Below, piece after piece: positions 27,201 to 42,310 of a stretch of DNA of 64,000 bases. The position numbers were made by a program, and so were the translations under genes. Location: contig CM060184.1 of assembly GCA_030549335.1 (NCBI GenBank), positions 39,883,909-39,947,908 of the forward strand, read 5' to 3'. Each line of letters opens with the position of its first letter. Within the stretch, counting starts at the first letter, position 1. Below the pieces are notes generated by a model, which saw only the letters and a program-made list of their open reading frames with translations, was not told the origin of the DNA and searched no databases. The DNA is from Pontederia crassipes. Lineage: Eukaryota; Streptophyta; Magnoliopsida; Commelinales; Pontederiaceae.

Positions 27201-29838
27201 GCGATAATACCAACACCATTCCTTCCATTTACCTTACCTGTGTACCAAAGTTTGGAACCATTTAACCTAATCTCTTTACTTCCCTCTCCTACCCATCTAG
27301 TTTCTTGCAAGCATAAGATACTAATCTTACGCTGGTCCATTACTTGTGCCACCTCGAGGCGCTTCCCATTCAACGTCCCAATGTTCCAAGAACCTAATCT
27401 GACCTTAGTCTCATGAACTAGCTTCTTTAACCGCCTCCGTCCATTAGAGTGCGGTAGCCCTTGCTCATTTAACACTGCATTCAGGCGAGGATGCAGCGGC
27501 TCTTGCTCTCTTATCACTGTACCCGAGCTATACAGCGCATTACTTACGGGTAACGACCTAGCATTAACACAATATATTCGTTGATCTATGTTCATAAGAT
27601 TCGACAGGATTTTATGCTGGCTGTCGGGACCTAACACAACCCTCCTCCTTTATCCGGGCTTGGGACCGGCTATAAAATATAGGCGGAGTTTATCCACAAT
27701 TGAGTAAGCATTTTAAATTTATGATGAAATCCATAAATAGTAAACTGAAACAGAAATGTTTATGAGAAAGGGAAAATATGTTATGATAGCCTTGTAAAAG
27801 TCATCAAATGATTCTTACTGAAAACAAGTATTTCAATGTTTTCTAATTGCAAATGATAATCACCAGACTACAATTTCTGATATTTCTATGCGGCTTTAAA
27901 AGAAATGATACAACAATCACTTTCATGATACAAGATGAAGCATGTCTCATACCGAAATGCAATTTCAAAGTCGAATTTGATGTTCGTTTGAACCTGTTTC
28001 CAGCAATGTCTTTGCAAAAATTCTTATCCATTACCACTATCAATCTGCCATATTGGGTATCAGAATTTATGCCAACCATAAGGGAATATTCAAGGCCAGG
28101 TCGAAGAACCTTGAGAGTGGATGGTAAAACATGACCGGCTCCATAAACAAGAAGCTATAGAAAGAGAAACACAGAGATTTCAGCTTTCCCTTCAGTGATT
28201 TTATGTGAAAGTAAAATAAGGAGAAACTAAGATATAGCTTAATAGAAACCAGACGATAACTTACAAAATAAATTTTCAGGTTGTTTGAGCTGGAATATTA
28301 ATAACTTGTAAGTGATATCATCAATGAGGATAGATTAGAAAGCTTCATACTCTTAAAATACATATTACGGTAGTTGGAAGGATTACTGAAAGAGGATTCT
28401 GGAGTCGTGTTGGGATTATTCAATAACAATTTTCAGGACATAACAAGACTCAGCAATAAATTTACGGCTGCTATACTCACATTGCAGACATCATTGGAAC
28501 ATCTAAATCCACCTCCACCTGTACAAGGTTCACTAAATGAAATGTTTACACGAACATTTAAAGCATTTGTAAAAGGTGAGGCGGCTGAAACAGATGCAGT
28601 AGGGGCTGTTGTGTCTGCAATAAAAAATATAAACTCATGAATGAAAATGCCTTGATCATACAGTCATCTCAATGAGTTCCAGTTGATGCGTAAAAGTCAG
28701 TAAAATAGTACAAGACATTTGAAGGTTTCAGTCATGATAATGAGAGCAGTTTCTTCACCAGAAATCCAACTATAGCTTGCACAGTTAGCTCCTAGAGATC
28801 CATTGACACAGACATCAAGAGTATGATTTCCGTCAGGTAAGCCTGTATAGGTCACTTCTCCCATTTTGCAATCTGATGAAGCGGAACTATCTAACTGCAA
28901 GAATTTTGATGTGGATATTATCAGTGTAAATTGTCAAAATTAATGGTTACGTAAATTTTCTATGCTATGCATTCTTTTGTAAAGTCTAATCATAGTAATT
29001 GAATCCTACTGTGGACATGTTTTCTTGAAAAAAATGTGAAAACAGTACATGCAATGGATTGTTCTAGTACGTTAAGTATTTCAAGTATGCAATTACCTGG
29101 TAAGAAAATCAGATATTAATTTGAATCCCAAAGTTCTACTTTTGCAAAAATTTTATCAGACATAAGGTGTGTAATGTACTTGTTTGAAAAACAGCTTGTG
29201 CAGTAGCAACATATTCACTGAGAAACTGTAAGGGTACAATATATGCTGTAAACAAAAACTACAGAAGCTTAACCCAAGGGAGCAACAAAAGGAAGATGCC
29301 AATCTGAAGTGTTATAACCGTTGTAATCATATACACAAGAAGAGAGGAAAACATCAAAACGTCCAGCTTTTATCAGAAGGCAACCCCTAATTTTAGTCGT
29401 TAACATTTCATTTGTGCATCGAAAGTACATAATTTTCTCGGTTCTGATAAATTCTGGGAGTACATAATCTGATAACATCAAAATAGTTTAAAAATGTGAC
29501 TCATTTGTTTTTAGAAGATGAAGCAATGAGTACAGCAGTTTAAATTTAAAGATAAAAAGTGCATCAACGAAAGGAAGGAATTGAAGATAGTACACAATGC
29601 GTGCAAAAACCACCTTGCAGGTGACAGCACAATCTCTGCACGAAGCGCCATTGGCGCCCTCAGTAACCTCAAACCGAAATGAAGCTGAGGATGAACTCGA
29701 AAATGTCAGAGGAGCCTTCAAAAATTTGACTTTGGCTTCAGAACCATCATCGCCAAGGACGCCCAGAGGAGGCAGCGGGAGGAGAACATGGAGTACAAGG
29801 AGAGGAGGCAACCACAGACTTCCCCTTCTCCACCCCAT
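18279..29838 (-). CDS. Large plant membrane protein: signal peptide, Ig-like repeats, TRP-like multi-pass C-terminus
   Basis: Thirteen exons encode 1,087 residues: 29614-29838, 28759-28894, 28481-28614, 27953-28154, 23798-24033, 23596-23707, 22943-23087, 22714-22856, 21132-21301, 20280-20585, 20112-20167, 19644-19861 and 18279-19459. All borders are GT/AG and the phases fit. The ATG at 29836-29838 opens a signal peptide (MGWRRG, then a Leu-rich core, to about residue 29). Residues 30-445 are extracellular with Cys-rich and Ig-like or cadherin-like repeats (for example DCAVTCK, FSEPCTGGGGF, VMDKNFCKDIAGNRF, FSVPVLNSSGEI). From about 450 to 900 come seven or so hydrophobic segments, as in TRP-like plant membrane proteins. 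The last 190 residues are Ser/Lys-rich and cytosolic. Plants have a conserved family of this layout with no settled function; channel activity is only inferred. Intron 4 (24034-27952) hosts an RTE LINE, the intron between exons 8 and 9 a smaller derivative. Confidence 0.88.
22071..22397. repeat. Possible LTR or retroposon fragment in an intron of the TRP-like gene
   Basis: It starts TGTTGGGAATAGAACACC, contains a TATATAAAGG box near 22270, and then a GC-rich stretch (GCGGGGGGCTTCGCCCC) that differs from the surrounding AT-rich intron. The opening words resemble those of short copia-type LTRs. No matching end or target duplication was found, so this stays tentative. Confidence 0.3.
22415..22597 (+). 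mobile_element. Internally deleted RTE derivative (SINE-like retroposon)
   Basis: A 183-bp insertion flanked by the 13-bp direct repeat ataattttgggta (22402-22414 and 22598-22610). Its first 110 bases match the 5' end of the RTE element at 24527-27690 (CTCCGCCTATGTTTTATAGC, then CCCAAGCCCGGATAAAGG). Its last 75 bases match that element's 3' end (GATCCATGTAGCCGACCCC ... GGCTTTGTTGTTG). The ORF between is missing. It has the structure expected of a passenger copied by the RTE machinery. Confidence 0.85.
24527..27690 (-). mobile_element. RTE-clade non-LTR retrotransposon (LINE), full length but decayed
   Basis: A 3,164-bp element on the minus strand, flanked by a perfect 15-bp duplication tatccacaattgagt (24512-24526 and 27691-27705). 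The 5' end (27690) begins AACTCCGCCTATATTTTATA. The 3' end is a run of TTG units (CAA on the plus strand), typical of RTE rather than a poly(A) tail. Short length, a single ORF with endonuclease then reverse transcriptase, and no RNase H also fit RTE. It lies wholly in intron 4 of the TRP-like gene, in the same transcriptional direction. Confidence 0.95.
24590..27637 (-). pseudogene. RTE endonuclease-reverse transcriptase ORF, broken
   Basis: Read in pieces on the minus strand: 27089-27637, 26571-27050, 26259-26546, 25914-26213 and 24590-25807. The first two carry the apurinic-type endonuclease: NIGTLNGK, the catalytic Glu in CLQETRW, GGDLNGHVG, SQIDFFLTR, and the final His in GHGVTTQHRL. The last piece carries reverse transcriptase: FMPGRSTTEAI, MAFIDLEKAYDRVPR, the active-site FADD in MLFADDIVLLV, and the thumb motif RWFGHVQRRP. 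At least four stops or frameshifts separate the pieces, so it makes no full protein. The RT half remains open for 405 codons. Confidence 0.93.
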
Positions 29839-30512
29839 CTCGGAGTTACTCACAAACTGTTGTTGTTTCTGCTGGTGCTGGTGCTGTATGGACAATGTAA
29901 AGGGGAGAATTTGTGTGGGGAATACTTGCTAACCCCACCAGAAGCCCCTTCTTCCTCTTCAGTGGCAGCGACACCAAGAAATTTGAATTTCAGGACCTCT
30001 AATTGAGCTGTAAAAATTGCTGTTTAAGTGGAGACTGAACTGTGCATTAAAACTTGAGGGAGCTGGAAAACGACACAAGATTAGTGTTTCATGCTAAGCT
30101 TCCACTACTGCACTAAGCAAAAACATGCCCTCTTTTTGTGTCCTCCATGTCCTCAGACTTAAAGTACCAGTAGTAGTAAATAGTAACAGCAGCTGCTGCT
30201 GTGATGCTATCATGTGGTGGTGAGCTGAGAGAGGAGTAGTTGGTTGATGCAGTCCATGTAAAGTAACAGACACATCAGTCTGACAGGCTTCGGATTCTTA
30301 TAATAATAATTGCAAATTGCTCCAGTTTTTGATCATAAAACTACAAGTTTATTGGTCTTTAAGAAGGATTTCTCTCTGTAATAACATGATTGATTGACAC
30401 TGTAAGCACTCATTTTTACAGGTAAACAAGGAACTACTGGTCCGGTTTCGCACATGTACACCTAGCTAGCTGGTTAGCATATACCAGGACAAATAATTAT
30501 TGGTAGATAAAA
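29839..30512. promoter_or_regulatory. Upstream region of the TRP-like gene
   Basis: Presumed 5' leader and promoter for the minus-strand TRP-like gene. No convincing TATA box stands out. It ends at a long microsatellite about 670 bases from the start codon. Confidence 0.35.
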
Positions 30513-33563
<3,051 letters not shown>

Positions 33564-36500
33564 TCACCTTGGATAGAAAGAACCAGTTGAAACATTGGCA
33601 ATAGACTCAGATTTGGCAGTTGAATTGAAATATTGGCTGGTGAACTCCATGGTACTCTCATCAGTGAAAGGCGGTTTGTTTGGTGCAGGTAATTGCTTGT
33701 TCCTTTCTAAAAGCATTTGCAGTGCTTGAGAAACACTTGGCCTCAAAGATGGAATCTCTTGTGTGCACAGGAGTCCTACATGCAACACTCTCAATATTTC
33801 TCCTTTCACTTCATCGGCAGTTTCATGATCGCGAAAAATGATATTTGGATCGATGAGACTGTCTGTTGTCCCAGATTGGAAATGATTCCAAACCTAACAG
33901 AGAAGTGCAATGAATAATTAGATTTTATGCATCAGCTTGAAAACCTGGTCTGTTTTAAATCATTCAAAAATTCATATTGGACTGGACAAGTGGTCAATTC
34001 TCAGTATTGGACCGGATAATATTGCTAGTACTGCACATTTTTCTTGGGTGATTAGCAAGAGCAAACAAACCAGTAACTTACTATTGTAAGCAAGCTTTCC
34101 GAGGACTCTGAAGCACATTCATGAACTTTTCCCCTGTTGTTGGATTTCCCAGTTACAATTTCCATCATAAGCACCCCAAAGCTGAAGACATCCGCCTTTT
34201 CAGTTAGCTGCCCATGTGCTATGTATTCTGGAGCCATGTAACCTCTGAAATCAAGAAAGCAAGGGATCTCAATGAAAGTGAACATAAGCGGACGGAAGAT
34301 CAGCAAGTGGACTATAAGATAAGATATAATACAAGCATCCTAAATCAAGATATACATTCTTTTTAGGAGACAAGATATACATTTAATTCTCATCCTTGAT
34401 TTTCACTACCAAGAAAAAGTGGAGAATGATAACATACAATGTGCCTGCAATTGCAGTGCTTATGTGACTCTTGTCCTCTTGAAAAGACCTTGCTAGCCCA
34501 AAATCAGCTATCTTAGCTTTGAACTTCCTGTCTAACAGGATGTTACTAGCTTTGATGTCTCTATGAATGATTCTGACCTTAGAATTCTCATGGAGATAGG
34601 AAAGCCCTTCAGCAATTCCTATTAGGATATTGAACCTTTTTCTCCAATCCAACACCTTGCCTTGTTCTGTGTCTGTAGATTTATGAAAACATTGGTTGTT
34701 GAAGTTAGCAACTCCAGTATGAGGTTGAGAAAGTAGTGATGGAACTAAACTTTTAATCAGGATTGTACTTCTACAAGAAAGAAGTATAATTTGGCAGTCT
34801 AATATTAAGAATTAAGATGTTAACAAAACATATTACCAAAAAGAAAACGATCAAGACTCTTGTTCTCTACGTATTCATAGACAAGGAGGCTTTCAGGTCC
34901 CTGACAGCTGCATCCCAGCAACCTCACAAGGTTCTTGTGCTCTACGCTACTTATCATGTTAACCTCATTGTAGAAATCTGCAGCTCTGTGCTTAGTGTTA
35001 AAGAATAACCTTTTCACAGCTATTTCCCTTCCATCAGTCAAAATTCCCTATCAACAAAGTGCAAGCACTTAAGATAAGATTTTATGCATACAAGTCCTCC
35101 AATTCATACCAAATGATGTTACACTAGCAGTTGCACTGAAGGGTTTATTATACAGATATTAGACTGTAACAAAACTATATTTCTCACTATGTTGGGAGAA
35201 AATAATGGCTTATGCCATAAAACCAACAGGCAATTGGCCCTCTCACTTCCAAGGATCAACATTCCTGTTGACTGGTATCTAAATGATATGACCCACAAAT
35301 TCTCTGGTGATAGAACTTTGTTACTGCTAGTCATACATCTAAGAGAGTCCTGTAAAGAAAGAACAAGGTTTCTTTATAATTATTACCTTATAAACCGTTC
35401 CATAACCTCCCTGTCCAAGTTTGTTGGAGATGGCAAAACCTTCAGTAGCTTTTTCAAGGCTAGAATATTTGAAGTTCAAATTGCTGTTATAAAGGGTTGA
35501 AGAAATCTTTGGAGCATTTTCTGAACCTGAATAACAGAATTATTATACAAGGATAGTGTTTATTTTGCCAAAATGTAAAAAAAGAGGAACTTGTACAAAA
35601 AGCAAAACGACAAAAATCTTAGCTTGTGTTTAGTGTTTAGACAATTATAAATATATTTCATAAATGGAGCACATATGCTATGCAATGTTTATAGTTTCAG
35701 CATAAAGCAGAAACTTACGTCTTCTTTTCTTTTGCACTTTCCTCCTCTTCCAAATGTATAAGCCAACCAGAACTCCCAAAACCATAACAATAGTGGCACT
35801 TCCAATAGCAACGACCAATGCTATGATCCTCTCTGCACGTTTAACATGATTCATAAAGACCCCTAAACTTGACTACAAGATTTAGAGATAAGGCTCGAGA
35901 ACACTACCTTTAGAAAGCCCTCTGCTTTTGTCAGCATTTAAGAAGTTTGTATCTGAATACCTCAAAAAGCATCCTGTGTTAAGCACCCGACCTTCGGATG
36001 AAGGTAAGCATTCAATTGCTGATGCTGATGCATTTCTGAGGCAGGCCTGGCATGAGCTCTCATTCAATGTCTTCCAGCAGTTAGCCAATACATAAGCTGA
36101 GTCATTTGAACCCCGACCTGCTAAAATGGAAGTCTTTGCATATCCCCCATTGGTTGGAGCCTTATTAGTTGCCTCCTTCAAAGCCTGTCTGATTAATTGA
36201 TTGAAAGCAGAATCCTTCTGGGTTTTATTCCCACATATGGTCTTATCTTCAGGTCCTGAGTACTCCCCAAAGAAGCTGTAGTTCTCCGACCGCATGAAGC
36301 AACCATCAAGATAGATACGGCCACCACTATATGGAAAGCACTTCGGGAGGACTGTCCTCGCCTCAGCATAACATAAAACACAGTCTAAGGAGGAGAGATC
36401 GCCATAGCATTGGCCTATTCCATAATTTGCATCAGGTCCTGAGCCAACATGTGATAAACCAAACCCCCCAGATTTGATTTGATTGCCAATGTTATCCATT

Positions 36501-36649
36501 GTATTTAAGAAGTTGGGGACATATGCAGTAGTATTGTGCTCTAGTTTTGTTCCGCACATGATTTCCACCGTTTGAGACCTTGGATCTCCATTTGTCAATC
36601 CACAAATGAATATGAGAAGCAGCGGAAAGATGATACAAAAGCTCTTCAT
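33564..36649 (-). CDS. Cysteine-rich receptor-like protein kinase (DUF26 / CRK family)
   Basis: A plasma-membrane receptor-like Ser/Thr kinase of 644 residues, likely acting in defence, redox or stress signalling as other CRKs do. Seven exons: 35908-36649, 35719-35832, 35387-35526, 34837-35047, 34438-34672, 34082-34244 and 33564-33893, all GT/AG and in phase. The ATG at 36647-36649 starts a signal peptide (MKSFC, then a hydrophobic core). Exon 1 holds two gnk2/DUF26 domains, each with C-x8-C-x2-C ([13 protein letters not shown] and [13 protein letters not shown]). Exon 2 is the transmembrane segment with a basic stop-transfer ([11 protein letters not shown]). Exons 3-7 give the kinase: GQGGYG, VAK-type Lys in [27 protein letters not shown]. 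All catalytic residues are present. The seven-exon layout with one extracellular exon is the family norm; the closest relatives are probably CRK1/2/3/42-like. Confidence 0.95.
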
Positions 36650-37790
36650 TTTATCAATGCAGACCAACTTTAATGTCTCAGACTCGCAGTCTCTAATGGA
36701 CTATTTAGAAAAGCAGAATATTAGCAAAACTATCAGAAGAAAACTCTGGACTCAGGACTTTTTTTTCGGTTGCAAAGGGGACTATGAACCTAATGTAAGG
36801 AAAGTAAAGATTGAAAATACAGGGGCACATACGGTGGACCGCACCCTTGTTCCCACTTTGGACTCAGGACTTGACATAAAGGAAAAGAAGTGTCAGAAGA
36901 ATGAATAACACTACTTCTTGTCAGGAAACCCTACAATTGGGAAGTGAAATTTCGATTCTTCAGCCATTTGCATATTTGAGAAATGAAAAGGCTCATAGAA
37001 GGATTGGGTTTTTTATGCTTAGTTTCCTATCTATTAATTTCAGTCCTTCAACTTAAACAAAGTCCACTCTTGTTTCAAAAGGATTCAAAGCAAGCACAAA
37101 ACCTTTTCGTGTTCCACTTTTTGTTTACCCAGTGAAGCATGAAGCAGATTAAACTATAAAGCAAACTGATGGTATATCTTTCTTTTCTCTTCCAGATTAA
37201 AAATTTTGAACCTTTCCCAGATCAGATGTTTTTCTTACCTTCTTTATCAGAGCAGAAAGTGCAAGAACCAAAAGAGGCTTTTGCACATACAAACCAGACC
37301 AAAAAAAAAAAGGATCAGAACGGTTCATCAAAGCAAACAAGTCTAGTAATTTGAAAACAGCCAGGAAAAAAGATCATCTTTTCCTTCTGCCTGATCAGAA
37401 TCTATTAACTTTTCACATTAGAACACTTGATCGGAGTCGAAGAAACCTAGTAATCGCGAAGCAATCAGAAGAAAATAAATTCGTTTCCTTCGTCTGATCA
37501 GAAAATCGTGAATTTAACGCGAGAAGATCAAAACTTGCAGCTGCAGAAGTGATTTGATCACAATCAATCTAGGTTATCAGGCATTATGCAGCCGCAGCCA
37601 CGACAACAACACAGTCGCATCAGAAAGTGAAAGATAATAAAAACTGATTAGAACTCAGCTAAGGAATCAACCAGACTTACCCGACGGAATTGGACATAAG
37701 AGGACGGATACGAACTGGATCAGATCGTCAGAAGATTCATACAAATTAGTTGTGTTCACTGCACTGCACTACATTTGATTTGCAGATGGA
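36650..37790 (-). promoter_or_regulatory. 5' region of the CRK gene, possible leader intron
   Basis: A good donor (CGG then GTAAGTC on the minus strand) lies at about 37678, roughly 1 kb upstream of the ATG, in sequence that looks transcribed. This would place an intron in the 5' leader, ending just upstream of the start codon. It is an inference from one splice site only. Confidence 0.3.
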
Positions 37791-37808
37791 TGGAACTTTT
37801 TATTTACA

Positions 37809-37955
37809 AGTCAAAGTTGGGAAAGCGTGGACCTTTATTACCATTATTCTCTTTCTTCTCGTCATTTCTGCCGAGTGGAATTAAATGGTTGATATTCCGC
37901 GTGATCTCCAACATCTCTCCGAGTCACAGTGTCTCTTTCCGTCCACTTTGGTCAA
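37809..37955 (-). promoter_or_regulatory. Two W-box-like motifs upstream of the CRK gene
   Basis: On the minus strand TTGACT lies at 37809-37814 and TTGACC at 37950-37955. W-boxes bind WRKY factors, and many CRK genes are WRKY-regulated. Hexamers of this kind also occur by chance, so this is weak evidence. Confidence 0.3.
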
Positions 37956-38639
37956 CTGCTATGACTTTTCTTCTCCCTTTCGTTCGGATTACTTGATACT
38001 TGATACAACATTAAATATTATTCATTTTATTTAAATATTATTTTTTTAAAAGAAAAGAAATCGTAATTGTAGTTTACTTTCCTAAAGAAAAGATAAAACG
38101 TCGAATTCAGAGTTGTTGTTGTTGTTTTTTTCTAATTTTTTACGTAAGTTTAAAGTTTTAACATATAATAAAACATTTAATTCGACGTGAGCTACTTTTG
38201 TTATGATGATAGAATTAATCTAAACATTAGTTTATGTCCATTTGAATTACTTTTTAACTTTAAAAAAGAATTTACTTTTTTAACTTGACATTTAATTTAA
38301 CCGTTATATTTATCGATTTTCCTTTTTTAAAACATTGTGGTTAATTTAATTATATGACTATCCGATGCTTAAATGATTAATTAATTAATTAACTAAGTAA
38401 TCATGCGAAATAAATCCTGATTTGGACTTGTTGATTCAACTGGTGGGCTGTAGGAGAACCCAGAGAGAGAGAGAGATGACATATAATGGTATTAGGGAGA
38501 ACAGCAAGGGGCCACAATACGTCAACATTCAACAACTCCAATTTCGATCAAGTTTAAGGCTGTCGTCATCCATTGATATTTTTTTTAGTAATATGCGTTT
38601 TTTCTGTTTTTTTTAATGTTTCTCCTTGTATAATGAGCA
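37956..38639. other. AT-rich intergenic DNA, nothing recognised
   Basis: AT-rich sequence between the CRK upstream region and the next LTR. It has one short AG run near 38463 and no gene or transposon ends. Confidence 0.5.
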
Positions 38640-41600
38640 TGTAACGCCCCACAGAAATCCAAACAACAAAAAATTACTAATTATTAAAAGTTAATCAAGG
38701 ATAAAATCATATTTATGTTGAGAATTATATTAGAGGAGTCCAAAGTTATAACCAACCTTATCCTTTGCCCCTTACTCATATAAATATTCTTCTCAATCAA
38801 AACTTTCTTTAAGTCGACATGCTCCTCCTCTTTTCTCCTTCACCCACACGAAATTTCATGCAATCAGGAGCTCGAAACGTCGTCGAGAACACGTTGAAAC
38901 ACTAGGAGAAGATTAAGTTAATATAGCAATCATAATAGTTCATTTTGTAGCATCTTCATGACCACTTTTCTCTGACCTTCCCCTCGGTTTTCTCCATCCG
39001 AAGAGACCAACAAGACAGGGGACGTCGTGTGTCAGAGATAGGTGGATCATTGGATCAACCTTTCGATCAGTTTTAACAATATATTTGTATGATGTTATGG
39101 TACATTTAAAGTCATAGCATCATCTCCTATTGTCCATGATTTACCCTATATGATTACTTTGATCTTAAAAGGTTTATTTCAATAAAACCACATCGAAAAT
39201 CGAGCAGTAACTCCACCATTTTTGTCGGAATCTTTGAAACCTGCCCAAGTATGTACATCGTAAGGCAAAATAGGCACTAAAGTCGGCTCGGGTTCAACGT
39301 TGCCTAGTTCACGCCCGTCGTCGATGTGAGTGGGTCACTGGAACCCAACTCGAGCTCCACTAAACTCCGCCCAGGCTTTGACATTGAACATTAGAGTCAC
39401 CTCAGGTCGAGCCAAGTTGTGACCGAGGCTCCAACACCACATAATTAGGCTCATTCTCTACCTTACTCGGCCTGAGTTCCACCAACGATTATGCTAGGAC
39501 CATATTTTATTTGATTCTTATATCATTGGTAATCCATGATTGCCATCTATCTAATTCTATCGATCTCATGACTCATTGTCATAAGTGATTAATTTATGTC
39601 TTATTTTTAATTATTGATTTACGGGTTTCCATAGTCGAGAAATTGAACGTAATCCATGCCGGTACATTCACAGTACCCGGTCCGAGTCTGACCCAACCCG
39701 GATCAAGTTCTATTGAAACATAGTTAACGTTAATATCTTATTTGATTATTGTCGATACCACGATCTAAAGCATTACGATCGTAGAAAATGACCATTTTAT
39801 ATATTAGTATCTTGTTGATTTATGAGTCATGATTTAAAATTCATTGTTATCCTACATTGTCATCAAATCCATAATTCCATTACTCTGATCCCATTGTCTC
39901 ATTGCATAGCTATTGTATGAGGTTTGATCTCTCTTGGATTCCGTCGATTGCATGATCATTTTGACCTTGATTATTATCATTGCATCATTATGACTAAGTC
40001 TCAATCTGAGTGAAGATGAGAGCCTAATTAACTAAAAATAAAAGTTTGAGTGCTCATGTTACGAACTGAGAGGAGTTCATGGTATAACATAGTAGTTAGT
40101 ATTGGAGTATTGGAGCATAATCTATCTTTGTTGCATAATTTTTTCCCATCGTGTAACGAAAGATGATATCCTCTCATTTAGAAAGGATGTTCGTCGTGAT
40201 GTGCACAATCACTGGCTATTCATGAAGTACATTGCAACGAACACATTAACTGCATATAAATATCAGAGATATAGAAGTTGATCACAACTTTCAATTAGAG
40301 TATTGAAATCTATCTAGTGACTCAAAGTATAGTACATAGCATTGAAATATGCGCATTGATTCAGAGCATAGTATACGACATCGAAATACAAAATGAAGTA
40401 ATACAGAGCATTGAATTGATTTATCCCAATGACCATGATCTCCATCTTGTATGATGATTATTCTTCCACAACGATTCATTGCATTGTTCCTACTCAACTT
40501 GATTTTATCTATAGACATCACATGGATCTTTACTCATTAACCATGAGAGTATTTATTGCTTTCATTAAATCCCCAGTAGTGTTTATCAAGAATTATGGTT
40601 CTACTCATGAACATTGTATTCCAGTTGATTCACTCGTAGCATAGCCTTAATTCTCCCATTGATTCTATCCAGCGCATAGCATTGATTTACTCTATTGATT
40701 CTGCCCAGAGTATAACATTAATCTTTTCCATTGATTTATTCCATTTTATTAAGTGCATAATATTGATTTTTTTATTGATATTAATAAGAGTATAATATTG
40801 ATTATTCATTTGGTTACCCTCGGAGCATAGTATCGATCCGTTCCATTGATTCTTATTAAAGTATGGCATTGAATTTTTTTGCTCATTGATTTTCATTAAT
40901 TATTGTGAGTATGATTACATTAATCCCATGCTTCTTAATCATTATTATTTATCCATTGATTTATTATTCACTTATTGGGCTACCAAGCTTATGTGTTATT
41001 ATTTCACCTACATCGATCTTGCAGGTAATCAGAGTAATGAAAGATGAGCTCAAGCAACTGATATTATGCTTGATAGTGATGTGCACATGAAGTGGCCTTA
41101 GGATATAATTGTCTTCATTTTACTTTAGACTTCCACCTTAGGGTGTATTTGGTACGTTCTTTATTTAGATGATTTTCTAGGAATCTCTGGAGGCATGTTA
41201 GATCATGTCAGCATTTGGAAGTGTGTTACATTGAAATGTATTTGGTAATTTTAAATTCCAGAGGCAATTAGATTTCTGCCAAATGAGCTAATCCCATTCC
41301 TTTGAAAATGAGGAGTAATTTCACATTCTAAGTTTTATTTCACATTACAATGACTCTTTCCCTACTATAAATTCCAAACTTAAATCAAAACCAAACGTAG
41401 TTATGTTTTATGTTCTGGAATGCGATTCCAAATTATCATATTCCTTAAAATGTTAGGATTCCAAGGAAGAAATCAATCAACCAACCAAACACACCCTTAG
41501 TATCTGATGGATATTGATATTATGACTCACATTAGATATTCTATTGGACTTCCGCATTTACTAATATATTTAATGATAGTTCTTTTTGAATTCTTTTGCT

Positions 41601-41721
41601 TAATTATAGTTTTGGTCAAGGAATAAATAAAAATCAATAGTTTAGTCAGAGCATTACATAATTGGCAACGCCCCTCAGATTGAATCTTGTCACATTGCAA
41701 GGACGATTTGAGGGCATTACA
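38640..41721. mobile_element. Solo LTR of a Ty3/gypsy element with a nested MITE
   Basis: It starts TGTAACGCCCC and ends GAGGGCATTACA, giving TG...CA ends very like those of the intact chromovirus (TGTAACGACC ... GGGGCATTACA). The flanks gagca (38635-38639) and gaaca (41722-41726) differ by one base, as expected for an aged 5-bp duplication. Near 41024 there is a GCAGGTAATCAGAGTAATG stretch in the position where the other LTR has GCAGGTGAGATGATAG. No gag or pol is present. Without the 356-bp MITE the LTR is about 2.7 kb. Confidence 0.7.
41141..41496. mobile_element. Tourist-like MITE (PIF/Harbinger type)
   Basis: A 356-bp non-coding element with ends GGGTGTATTTGGT (left) and, on the minus strand, GGGTGTGTTTGGTTGGTTG (right). 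It is flanked by TTA direct repeats at 41138-41140 and 41497-41499. The 3-bp TTA duplication and GGGTGT-TTGGT ends identify the PIF/Harbinger MITE type. It lies inside the solo LTR, so it inserted later. Confidence 0.85.
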
Positions 41722-41937
41722 GAACATGATTTCGACCTCAAAACACTAGATGAATTTGAGTGCAAAATCAAAGTGTTACATATCATTGAAACGAATTACA
41801 TGTTTTAAATAACAATATATATAATCTTTTTGTGTGTATATATATATAAGCTATTCTTCACTCCTCTGATGCGCACAATGCCAATCCCTTCCGCCATTGC
41901 CCTTAGCATTGATGTCTCGAGCATCCATCAAGGCAAG

Positions 41938-42310
41938 GTCCGAATATTGTCCATTGATGTCGCTCAGACGGACTGTTCGCCAGTGCCGCTCTTGTCCGCC
42001 TAGAGGGCGCACTCCACAAACAGTATGGCACCCCCTCCGCCTGCATTGTCGACTTCTTAGACCTTGCCATCAGCTCTGGAACTGGCAGCGTCCTCACTGC
42101 GCTCCTCTTCACCCGTGACCCCGACGACTGTCCCATCTCCTCCGCCGGGGAGGCCCTCGACCTCCTCTCCAAAACCACCGCTGTCTAGCCACGAGAAAGA
42201 AGGGTGGGATCTTGGGAGGCATCCTTCGACCGTCCTCCACCGACAGGTTTTCATGTGAGGCCACATTGTGGGACATGATGAAGTTAGTGCTCATCCTACA
42301 ACCTCGCCAC
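41938..42310 (+). pseudogene. Decayed fragment of a patatin-like phospholipase (pPLAIII type)
   Basis: Pieces in shifting frames match the N-terminal half of a patatin-like acyl hydrolase: VRILSIDV (41938), then in another frame DFLDLAISSGTGSVLTALLF and TRDPDDCPISSAGEALDLL up to a TAG at 42186, then in a third frame EATLWDMMKLVLI near 42260. The GTGS piece occupies the place of the nucleophile elbow; pPLAIII members have GxGxG there rather than GxSxG. At least two frameshifts and a stop in each frame make it non-functional. The introns seem absent over this stretch, but members of this group have few. Family is judged by eye. Confidence 0.6.
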
